Below are positions 1-5,254 of a stretch of 6,767 nucleotides of DNA, one piece after another. The notes beneath the pieces are model-generated. The model had not been told where the DNA came from. It worked only from the letters and a program-made list of their open reading frames with translations, and made no database searches. The stretch comes from an uncultured Eubacteriales bacterium (GTDB lineage Bacteria; Bacillota; Clostridia; Oscillospirales; Oscillospiraceae). The first letter of the stretch is position 1. Each line of letters opens with the position of its first letter. A program made the position numbers and the translations under genes. The stretch covers positions 1-6,767 of the forward strand of contig CABVBV010000112.1 of NCBI GenBank assembly GCA_902496595.1, in the 5' to 3' direction.

Positions 1-8
1 GGTTTTGC

Positions 9-14
9 TATTAT
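9..14 (+). promoter_or_regulatory. possible -10 box for the tRNA pair
   Basis: A TATTAT hexamer lies about 19 bases before the first tRNA, a suitable place for a -10 box. The matching -35 box would lie outside the window, so this cannot be confirmed. Confidence 0.3.
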
Positions 15-32
15 AGCTGTCGCCGGTATTGC

Positions 33-108
33 GCTGGTGTAGCTCAGTCGGTAGAGCAGCTGATTTGTAATCAGCAGGTCGGGGGTTCGAGTCCGTCCAC
101 CAGCTCCA
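33..108 (+). tRNA. tRNA-Thr (anticodon UGU)
   Basis: A complete 76-nt class I tRNA with encoded CCA (106-108). The acceptor stem GCTGGTG (33-39) pairs perfectly with CACCAGC (98-104), and the discriminator base is T105. The D stem is GCTC/GAGC. The anticodon stem GCTGA/TCAGC encloses the loop 64-70 with TGT at 66-68, which reads ACA (Thr). The T loop TTCGAGT is normal, but the T stem GGGGG (81-85) against CCGTC (93-97) has a G83-G95 mismatch in its middle pair. Expression is probably with the tRNA-Tyr gene 19 bases downstream. Confidence 0.95.
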
Positions 109-127
109 CGCTGAGTGAAGCGAACAC

Positions 128-212
128 GGGGGTGTTCCCGAGTGGCCAAAGGGGACAGACTGTAAATCTGCTGGCAATGCCTACGGTGGTTCGAATCCAC
201 CCGCCCCCACCA
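128..212 (+). tRNA. tRNA-Tyr (anticodon GUA)
   Basis: An 85-nt class II tRNA with encoded CCA (210-212) and discriminator A209. The acceptor GGGGGTG (128-134) pairs with CGCCCCC (202-208) with one T-G wobble. The anticodon loop is 160-166 with GTA at 162-164 (Tyr). The variable arm is a short GGC/GCC hairpin (173-181), and the T stem GGTGG/CCACC is perfect with loop TTCGAAT. The first anticodon-stem pair is A155-C171, a mismatch. It is the second gene of a two-tRNA unit and is followed at once by a terminator. Confidence 0.95.
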
Positions 213-247
213 AATATCCCGTCTGCGAACGCAGACGGGATATTTTT
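213..247 (+). terminator. intrinsic terminator of the tRNA unit
   Basis: A perfect stem of about 14-15 bp, with arms 212/213-226 and 231-245, encloses the tetraloop GAAC and runs into a T-rich tail (243-247). It begins on the last base of the tRNA-Tyr CCA end, so it ends the tRNA transcript. Confidence 0.9.
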
Positions 248-263
248 ATCGGTGAGCTTTGCC

Positions 264-298
264 CCGCTCCCGGGAGTCCAGCTCGGGGGCGGTTTTTT
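264..298 (+). terminator. second intrinsic terminator
   Basis: The 5' arm 264-276 pairs with 282-292: eight pairs, a two-base bulge (G272, G273), then three more pairs around loop 277-281, followed by six T residues (293-298). There is no gene between it and the first terminator, so the pair seems to insulate the downstream promoter from tRNA transcription. Confidence 0.75.
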
Positions 299-318
299 GT
301 GCTCCGGCCCGGCCGGGA

Positions 319-347
319 TTGAAAAGAGAGGCCGATTCTGTTACAAT
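319..347 (+). promoter_or_regulatory. sigma70-type promoter of the first operon
   Basis: TTGAAA (319-324) and TACAAT (342-347) are separated by 17 bases. An overlapping TATAAT (347-352) is an alternative -10 box. It lies just after the tandem terminators and about 50 bases before the first coding region, so it should drive the HgdB-like gene and the TetR gene. Confidence 0.7.
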
Positions 348-397
348 ATAATATTACTGGTGGATTTCGCTCAATAGCGCGGGAAAGGAGTGTTCTC

Positions 398-1822
398 ATG
401 TCCGAAGATGTCCACAGAAAATTTCTCCGGCTCCTCGGCTGGGAGGGGGAGGAGCTTGAAAATGTCCTGCCCGACTGGCTGAATACCGTCGGATTTCTCA
501 GGCTGTCCGACGAGGACGTCCGGGTGGCGGCGGAGGAGTGGATACCAAACTATTGGAATATTTCGCTCAAGGGAGTGCGTATGTGCATGGCTGCCTGCTT
601 TAAGGAGGCCATGCAGACGGCAAAGATGAGGGAATACCTGGAGAGAGGCGAAAAAGTCCTTTTCAGCACCATGCCGTCCTCGCCGGTCTGCATCAGCGCG
701 AACAAGCTCGCGGGCGGCAGCGCCGTCCACATCTCGCACCCGTATTTTATTGCGACGACCGTCTGGGGCGCGTTCTTCAACAAGGGCGCGGAGAGCCTCT
801 TCGGCAACTCCTGCATGGATCAGGGCTGCCACCACTGCGTCATGAACTGCATACGTGCGGACTCGCTGCTCCAGGGGCTCATACCCAAGCCGACCGTTAC
901 CTGGAACTGGGGCCTCCAGTGCAACGAGGGGCCGAAGACCGACGAGATGGTCTTCAGCCTTGAGAATGAGGAGTGGGACAATGTGCTCACGACCATGCCG
1001 CACGACGCGCCCATTGGCTGTTCCGAGGCGGATGACGCAGAGAGGGTACACTATCTGGCCGAGGAGCTGCGGGCCTCTCAGCAGGAGGTCACGAGGCTCA
1101 CCGGAATAGAGGTCGGAGAGGCGCATCTGAAAGCCGCGATCGACGACTACATGAGCTATCTGAGGCGCATCGAGCGGCTCACCGACCTTGTCATGAATGC
1201 AGATCCGCAGCCGCTGACAGGTAACGAGCTGGCTCTCTTCGGCATCTGCATGGAAGCCGCCTTCGACACGGGCCTGGACGGACTCAACGAGGCGATCGAC
1301 ACCGTCATCGAAGAGGTCGAGGCGCTCATAGCAGAGGGCCGGGGCGTGCTGCCAAAGGGCGCACCCAAGCTGGCCTGTCATTTCAGCCCCCTGAACATCC
1401 CCTGGATCGACAAGGCTTTCAGGGACAATGGGGTGAACCTCACTCTGGGCCGAATGTTCCCGCCGGCGAGCTTCCTCATGCGCTGCGTGGACGAGAGCGA
1501 CGGGTTCACGACTGCGGCGAGGATGTGCCTGTCTGTCCCGAACACCGTCAATATGCTCGACGAGGCGAAGATGGTTGCCGAGCAGCTGAAGATGTACTCG
1601 GTCGACGGGGCGCTCTACGGCTTTTTTGCCTTCGACAGATGGATAGGCGCTCTGGAGAAGACCATGATAAGAGTGGTGGAGGACTACACGAGCGTTCCGC
1701 ATTTCTATCTCGAAGGCGACTTCTGGAACAGCGGGCGTTTCTCGCTTGAGGACAGGATATCCATGATCCGCAGCATCTGCAACTGTCTGAAAATATCTGG
1801 CTTAGCCGGAAGGCAGGTCTGA
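398..1822 (+). CDS. diverged HgdB/BcrB/C-family protein (2-hydroxyacyl-CoA dehydratase / benzoyl-CoA reductase superfamily)
   Basis: A 474-aa soluble protein. The ATG follows AAAGGAG (384-390) at 7 bases. Seen: a Cys-rich stretch with C139, C144, C147 and C151 (C-X4-C-X2-C-X3-C), then LIPKPTVTWNWGLQCNEGPK ending near residue 180. This resembles the family pattern of a Cys, a G-[IE]-P-x-P segment and a C-[DN]-E motif around the second cluster Cys (C175 here). Residues 324-350 (KLACHFSPLNIP, then DNGVNL) match the start of the second Rossmann-like domain, and the C-terminal part has DGALYGFFAFDRW (403-415) and EGDFWNSGR (439-447). At the position where I expect the third cluster Cys the protein has F-D-R-W instead. 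It is clearly paralogous to the protein at 5255-6565, which shares FDRW, DNGV and the GLxC[DN]E motif. Likely role (inferred): an iron-sulfur subunit or accessory acting with the activator at 4230-5027. The substrate is unknown. Confidence 0.82.
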   Translation: MSEDVHRKFLRLLGWEGEELENVLPDWLNTVGFLRLSDEDVRVAAEEWIPNYWNISLKGVRMCMAACFKEAMQTAKMREYLERGEKVLFSTMPSSPVCISANKLAGGSAVHISHPYFIATTVWGAFFNKGAESLFGNSCMDQGCHHCVMNCIRADSLLQGLIPKPTVTWNWGLQCNEGPKTDEMVFSLENEEWDNVLTTMPHDAPIGCSEADDAERVHYLAEELRASQQEVTRLTGIEVGEAHLKAAIDDYMSYLRRIERLTDLVMNADPQPLTGNELALFGICMEAAFDTGLDGLNEAIDTVIEEVEALIAEGRGVLPKGAPKLACHFSPLNIPWIDKAFRDNGVNLTLGRMFPPASFLMRCVDESDGFTTAARMCLSVPNTVNMLDEAKMVAEQLKMYSVDGALYGFFAFDRWIGALEKTMIRVVEDYTSVPHFYLEGDFWNSGRFSLEDRISMIRSICNCLKISGLAGRQV

Positions 1823-1828
1823 AACTGA

Positions 1829-2422
1829 ATGTCACGGGAGAAGGTACTGTGCGGCAAGGGTGAGATAATCCAGGTCGCAGTCGGCATTGTTGACAGGGAA
1901 GGCATGGAGGCGGTCTCCATAAGGAGGATCGCCAAAGAGCTGGGCGTCTCCTCAATGACGATCTACAATTACGTTGAAAATCTCCAGGATGTAAAAAAGC
2001 GAGTGCTGATAAGCGGTTTCGACAGGATGTACAGCCGCATTTACGAGGCCCTGAACGTAGCCCCTGACGTGAGCGGGAGCGCCGGGGTCTGCCGAGCCAT
2101 AGCCATAGAGGCGTTCCGGTTCGCGGACAGGAACCCGGGAATGTTCACCTTTATGTACTCCGACGGCAGGCTGCTTTTCCACCAGGACGCAGAGGTGCGG
2201 CCGTTTTACGACTTCTTCGCGAAGTTCATCAAGCGCGGAAGGCGGAGCCGCGAGGAGTGGATGGCAAACGAGCGCTGTTACCGTCTCTTCGAGACCCTCG
2301 TGTTCACCATGGCCTACCAGCACTGCACGGGCGTCAAGCCCATGAGCGAAGAGGAATACACACAATATGTGGATTTCTACCTGTGCCACTGTATGCCCGA
2401 CGAAACTTTGAGAGAAAGCTGA
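1829..2422 (+). CDS. TetR/AcrR-family transcriptional regulator
   Basis: A 197-aa cytoplasmic DNA-binding protein. The N-terminal domain shows the TetR helix-turn-helix: EGMEAVSIRRIAKELGVSSM followed by TIYNYVEN, residues 24-51, with the typical pattern of R-x-I-A-x-x-L-G-V-S and Y-x-Y. The rest (about 60-197) is mostly helical and should bind the ligand and form the dimer; it has few obvious motifs. The start lies 6 bases after the preceding stop with only a weak purine stretch (GGAAGG, 1807-1812), so translation is probably coupled to the gene before it. It ends 9 bases before a strong promoter whose start site is covered by a palindrome, so it most likely represses the 2517-5027 operon. 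The ligand may be an acyl-CoA or the pathway substrate, but this is inference. Confidence 0.92.
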   Translation: MSREKVLCGKGEIIQVAVGIVDREGMEAVSIRRIAKELGVSSMTIYNYVENLQDVKKRVLISGFDRMYSRIYEALNVAPDVSGSAGVCRAIAIEAFRFADRNPGMFTFMYSDGRLLFHQDAEVRPFYDFFAKFIKRGRRSREEWMANERCYRLFETLVFTMAYQHCTGVKPMSEEEYTQYVDFYLCHCMPDETLRES

Positions 2423-2430
2423 TACGGGTA

Positions 2431-2459
2431 TTGACAAGAATTTGGCTATATAGTATTAT
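2431..2459 (+). promoter_or_regulatory. near-consensus sigma70 promoter of the activator operon
   Basis: TTGACA (2431-2436), a 17-base spacer, and TATTAT (2454-2459). It begins 9 bases after the TetR stop codon and should start transcription near 2466, about 50 bases before the GTG start at 2517. Confidence 0.85.
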
Positions 2460-2464
2460 TATTT

Positions 2465-2489
2465 ACGGTGTATATTTAACATATGCCGT
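2465..2489 (+). promoter_or_regulatory. candidate TetR operator
   Basis: An imperfect inverted repeat centred on 2477. Nine of twelve base pairs match between arms 2465-2476 (ACGG...TATATT) and 2478-2489 (AAC...CCGT). Size and AT-rich core are typical of TetR operators, and it covers the predicted transcription start, where a bound repressor would block initiation. Confidence 0.5.
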
Positions 2490-2516
2490 GCCTGAGCGAA
2501 GGAGGTCGCCGGGGCA

Positions 2517-3671
2517 GTGAACGAGATAATAACGGGGCTCAGCGAGCTGAGCGCGAAGCGGGCCGCGGTACTTGCGGCGGAGAAGGCGGCGGGCAAGCCG
2601 CTCATTGAATACAGCAGCACGTTCATACCGGAGGAGCTCATAAGAGCGGCCGGGGCGAACACATATCTGCTGTGCAGCGGGGGCCGGCAGGAGGCTGTTG
2701 ACGCCGCGATGGACGATATGCTCAGGTGCATGAATCCTCTTGCACTGGCGACGGCGGGCAGCTTCAAGCTCGGCAGGGACGAGGTCACGCCTCATGCGGA
2801 CTTGCTCGTGACGGCGGTGACCGACTGCCACATCGGCAGGATGAGCGAGCTGCTGGAGTATCGGGGCGTCAACACCTTCAAAGTGGGAGTACCTTCGGAC
2901 TGGCGCAAACCGATCGCTTTTGAGTACTATGTCCGTGCGCTGCGGAGGATGGTCGAGGCGGTTGAGAAGATAACGGGCCAACCGGTTGACGATGCGCTTG
3001 CGAGGGAGAGCTTTGCCCAGTCGAACAGGATAAACGCCTGTTTCAGACGGATAAACCGGCTCCGGCACAGACCGGACACGCCCATCAGCTTCTGCGACTA
3101 CATGAGGCTGCAGCACATGAGCTTCATGCTGGGCGATGCGAAACTGGCGGCGGACAGGCTGGAGGAGGTCTGCTCGCTTCTCGAGGACGCTCCGGGCGCC
3201 TACTGTGCCGGGGCTCCGAGGCTGCTTCTGGTAGGCAGGGCCATCGCTGTGGGCGACTATCCTCTCATAGAGCTGCTGGACAAGTGCGGAGCGGCGGTAG
3301 TTGCGGAGATGCTGGACGACTGCATCAGGGTGAGCGAGAAGGACGTGGAGCTCGAGGGCGACCTGCTTTTGAACTTCGCGAGGAACCGGTATCTTGACAG
3401 GACGCCGGTAGACTGTTTCCAGCCGTCCTGGTATGCGCGGTTCCGCAGGATGAAGGAACTCATCGAGGAGTACGCGATAGACGGAGTGGTCTGGTATCAG
3501 CTGGCTAACGACGAGATCTACGACATGGAGTACACCTGTGTGGCCAACTGGCTGAGGGAGCTGGGGGTGCCGCTCCTGAGGCTGGAGACGAGCTATTCGT
3601 ACACCAGGGAGGCGCTGGGCCTGGCACTGGCTCAGGTGGAGAGCTTCATCGGCCGGCTCTGCCGGGACTGA
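2517..3671 (+). CDS. 2-hydroxyacyl-CoA dehydratase-like / double-cubane-cluster-like protein (HgdB family)
   Basis: A 384-aa protein. The GTG start is supported by AAGGAGGT (2499-2506), 10 bases upstream. The family layout is clear: EYSSTFIPEELIRAAGA (31-47) matches the N-terminal P-E-E-L-[IL]-x-A-A-G-A motif, and C71 and C104 (in TAVTDC) fall near the first two cluster-ligand regions. PRLLLVGRAIAVGDYPLIE (234-252) opens the second domain, C269 and C300 lie at family-like positions, and DGVVWYQLANDEIYDMEY (322-339) with GVPLLRLETSYS (350-361) form the C-terminal signature. In known members this last segment usually carries a Cys-Asp; here it reads N331-D332-E333, with a Cys only later at 341. 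Known members take an electron from an ATP-driven activator to dehydrate or reduce acyl-CoA. Single-subunit relatives such as DCCP carry a double-cubane cluster and reduce small molecules. It leads the operon that ends with the activator. The exact reaction cannot be assigned. Confidence 0.88.
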   Translation: MNEIITGLSELSAKRAAVLAAEKAAGKPLIEYSSTFIPEELIRAAGANTYLLCSGGRQEAVDAAMDDMLRCMNPLALATAGSFKLGRDEVTPHADLLVTAVTDCHIGRMSELLEYRGVNTFKVGVPSDWRKPIAFEYYVRALRRMVEAVEKITGQPVDDALARESFAQSNRINACFRRINRLRHRPDTPISFCDYMRLQHMSFMLGDAKLAADRLEEVCSLLEDAPGAYCAGAPRLLLVGRAIAVGDYPLIELLDKCGAAVVAEMLDDCIRVSEKDVELEGDLLLNFARNRYLDRTPVDCFQPSWYARFRRMKELIEEYAIDGVVWYQLANDEIYDMEYTCVANWLRELGVPLLRLETSYSYTREALGLALAQVESFIGRLCRD

Positions 3672-3716
3672 GAACGAGATCGGACGAATTTTTAATATTT
3701 AAGGAGGAATTGGAAA

Positions 3717-3983
3717 ATGGACTTCAAGGCTGCCGCAATTAAACTGGGAGACGGTGTGGCCGAGGCCATGGAGGAGCGCGGCATAAACGAGGACGACATC
3801 CGCGCCGTGCTCGAGTACGCCGAGACTGAGGGCGCGAAGCTGTGCGCCGAGGGCGAAGAGCGCTATCTTGCGCGCAAGCGCATGGGCAATTTCTCCGCCT
3901 ACGTTGAGTACAAGCTCGACGGCGACGGTGCAGAGATCCTGAACGTGTACAGCCACGTCGTGAAGCTGACTGCGGACGAATGA
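3717..3983 (+). CDS. 88-aa protein of unknown function in the activator operon
   Basis: I do not recognise this family. A real gene is supported by AAGGAGG (3701-3707), 9 bases before the ATG, by codon usage like its neighbours, and by its place between the HgdB-like gene (45 bases upstream) and the Cys-rich gene (20 bases downstream). The protein is acidic. Residues 1-55 look helical (INEDDIRAVLEYAETEGAKL at 23-42), followed by two probable beta strands (NFSAYVEYKL, 58-67, and ILNVYSHVVKL, 74-84). It has a single Cys (43), so it is unlikely to hold a metal cluster alone, and no signal peptide or membrane segment. It could be a small partner of the iron-sulfur enzyme or a maturation factor, but this rests on context only. 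Confidence 0.85.
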   Translation: MDFKAAAIKLGDGVAEAMEERGINEDDIRAVLEYAETEGAKLCAEGEERYLARKRMGNFSAYVEYKLDGDGAEILNVYSHVVKLTADE

Positions 3984-4003
3984 ACTGAGGGAGGGCAAAG
4001 AAA

Positions 4004-4195
4004 ATGAGCGCATGGATTTGCAACAAGTGCAAGGTCAAGGTCGACGAAGTCGATGATATCAAGATCTTTTACAAGGATCTTTCCCTTCCCGACGCCTGCG
4101 GTTTCAGGTGCCCGGAATGCGGGGCAGAATATCTGGAGGGTGAGTTCGTCGCGGATCAGCTCTCGTCGGCAGAGCAGATGCTCGAGGGCAAATAA
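4004..4195 (+). CDS. small Cys-rich zinc-ribbon/rubredoxin-like protein
   Basis: A 63-aa protein with two CXXC knuckles: C6-N-K-C9 right after W4-I5, and C36-P-E-C39-G, plus an extra C32. This is a rubredoxin-like or zinc-ribbon arrangement that can bind one Fe or Zn. The opening W-I-C-x-x-C and the ending AEQMLEGK recall the small proteins annotated as DVU_1557-type redox proteins; this is from memory and unchecked. GGGAGG (3989-3994) lies 9 bases before the ATG, and the gene sits 34 bases before the activator. If it binds iron it could feed electrons to the activator ATPase, otherwise done by ferredoxin or flavodoxin. A structural zinc site is the alternative. Confidence 0.88.
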   Translation: MSAWICNKCKVKVDEVDDIKIFYKDLSLPDACGFRCPECGAEYLEGEFVADQLSSAEQMLEGK

Positions 4196-4229
4196 GGCCT
4201 AGTTCGATTGATTAGAGGTAAGTAAAGCT

Positions 4230-5027
4230 ATGAAACTGTTTGCAGGCGTGGATATCGGCTCTACGACGGCCAAGTGCGTCCTCATAGACGAGGACGAGAA
4301 CACTCTGATATTCCGGCACATCCCGACCGAGTACGACAGGAACGTGAGCGGGGAGAAGATCCTGAAGCTGGCTCTGGACGACCTGGGCGCGTCGATAGAC
4401 GACGTCGCCTACATCGTATCCACGGGTTACGGGCGCAAGTCCTTCGTCAGAGCCGACGCGAACATTCCGGAGATAATCGCGCACGGTGTCGGCACCTGGC
4501 ATATGCTCCCCGGCACCAGGACGATAATCGACATCGGAGGGCAGGACAGCAAGGTGATCGAGCTGAGCGAGCAGGGAGTCGTAGAGAGGTTCGAGATGAA
4601 CGACAAGTGCGCGGCAGGAACGGGCCGGTTCTTCGAGGTGTTGACGCACAGGCTGCTCGGCATCGAGATGGACGAGCTCTCCGACCTCATGAAGAAGTCT
4701 CAGAACGCCTGCACCATCTCGAGTATGTGTACCATCTTTGCGGAGTCGGAGATCATCTCCTATCTGTCGCAGAAGGTGGCCATTGAGGACGTGGCGAACG
4801 GTGTCGGCAGGTCGATAGCCAGGCGTATCCTCGCCATGGGCCGTTCTGCTCAGATATCCTACATCGAGCCCATAGTGTTTTCCGGAGGAGTGGCGAACAA
4901 CGCCGCCATCACGGACATCTTTGCCGAGCTGCTCGGCAAGCCGGTCAAGGCCGTAGAGACCCCCCAATCCACGGCTGCGCTCGGCGCCGCGCTCAGGGCG
5001 AAGAAGGATTTCCAGGCAAAGGCCTGA
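4230..5027 (+). CDS. acyl-CoA dehydratase/reductase activator ATPase (HgdC/archerase type)
   Basis: A 265-aa cytoplasmic homodimeric ATPase of the ASKHA fold (BcrAD/BadFG family). It matches the usual length of about 260 aa. Phosphate-1 loop GVDIGSTTAK is at 6-15, the STGYGR segment at 64-69, DIGGQDSK at 101-108, NDKCAAGTGRF at 124-134 with C127, SMCTIFAESE at 165-174 with C167, and the adenosine motif VFSGGVANN at 216-224. C127 and C167 correspond to the two cysteines per monomer that hold one bridging [4Fe-4S] cluster across the dimer. ATP hydrolysis drives a low-potential electron into the partner enzyme. The SD is modest (AGAGGT, 4214-4219). It is the last gene of the 2517-5027 operon and the only activator in the window, so it probably serves one or more of the three HgdB-like proteins here. 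Confidence 0.95.
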   Translation: MKLFAGVDIGSTTAKCVLIDEDENTLIFRHIPTEYDRNVSGEKILKLALDDLGASIDDVAYIVSTGYGRKSFVRADANIPEIIAHGVGTWHMLPGTRTIIDIGGQDSKVIELSEQGVVERFEMNDKCAAGTGRFFEVLTHRLLGIEMDELSDLMKKSQNACTISSMCTIFAESEIISYLSQKVAIEDVANGVGRSIARRILAMGRSAQISYIEPIVFSGGVANNAAITDIFAELLGKPVKAVETPQSTAALGAALRAKKDFQAKA

Positions 5028-5040
5028 GCTTAACTGACAT

Positions 5041-5074
5041 TGAAGCGGGACAGACGTATCTCTGTCCCGCTTCA
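5041..5074 (+). terminator. perfect 14-bp hairpin after the activator gene
   Basis: Arms 5041-5054 and 5061-5074 are perfect complements around a 6-base loop (CGTATC). The following bases (GCTTGT) are not a T run, so it may be a weak terminator, a message-stabilising 3' hairpin, or part of a switch with the hairpin at 5213-5232, with which it shares 23 of 27 bases. Confidence 0.6.
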
Positions 5075-5115
5075 GCTTGTCGACAACGGGGATAGCGCTG
5101 CGCTCCGCGAGAGGC

Positions 5116-5148
5116 ATTTTCGGCGACGTACACGCCTCCGCCGAGAAT
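5116..5148 (+). repeat. inverted repeat before the leader element
   Basis: Arms 5116-5125 and 5139-5148 pair over 10 bases with one G-T wobble, with a 13-base loop. It borders the repeated element and could be part of the same leader structure. Confidence 0.4.
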
Positions 5149-5158
5149 GATCAAGATT

Positions 5159-5214
5159 TATTTCGCGGCTGCGGCCGCGAAACTCAGCGAGGCTTGGAGG
5201 CAGACTGAAGCGGG
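5159..5214 (+). repeat. structured direct repeat, copy A
   Basis: This block aligns without gaps to 6619-6674 at 48 of 56 bases, with weaker similarity starting at about 5142. It contains a 9-bp hairpin (5161-5169 with 5174-5182, loop TGCG) and a small CTC/GAG hairpin (5183-5191). It lies in the leader of the downstream coding region and leads directly into a terminator-like hairpin. Function unknown. Confidence 0.8.
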
Positions 5215-5241
5215 ACGGAGCTATGTCTGTCCTTTTTCTTT
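5213..5241 (+). terminator. candidate attenuator terminator before the third HgdB-like gene
   Basis: A 7-bp stem (5213-5219 with 5226-5232, one G-T pair) and a 6-base loop are followed by TTTTTCTTT. The ribosome binding site of the next gene starts at 5243, so the terminator would stop transcription just before that gene unless it is bypassed. Confidence 0.55.
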
Positions 5242-5254
5242 CGGAGGTGAGTTT

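Noticed and set aside
128..247. tRNA-Tyr 3' end as an integration site for a mobile island
   Set aside because: No integrase, transposase or direct repeat of the tRNA end is visible in the window, and normal terminators follow directly.
340..357. Second TetR operator at the first promoter
   Set aside because: Only 6 of 9 pairs match in an AT-only stretch, and similarity to the 2465-2489 palindrome is weak (about 7 of 12 in one half-site). AT-rich -10 regions give this by chance.
371..1702. Long antisense open frame (443 codons) opposite the first HgdB-like gene
   Set aside because: It mirrors the codon bias of the GC-rich sense gene, has no ribosome binding site, and its translation is rich in Arg, His and Val without family motifs. 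The sense frame has a promoter, SD and family motifs.
4212..5117. Antisense open frame (301 codons) opposite the activator gene
   Set aside because: The sense strand encodes a complete activator with all expected motifs. The antisense frame has no recognisable domain and no start signal.
5147..5254. N-terminal extension of the third HgdB-like gene from ATG 5147
   Set aside because: The extension is made of the repeated element and the terminator hairpin and lacks an SD, while ATG 5255 has a well-placed GGAGG.
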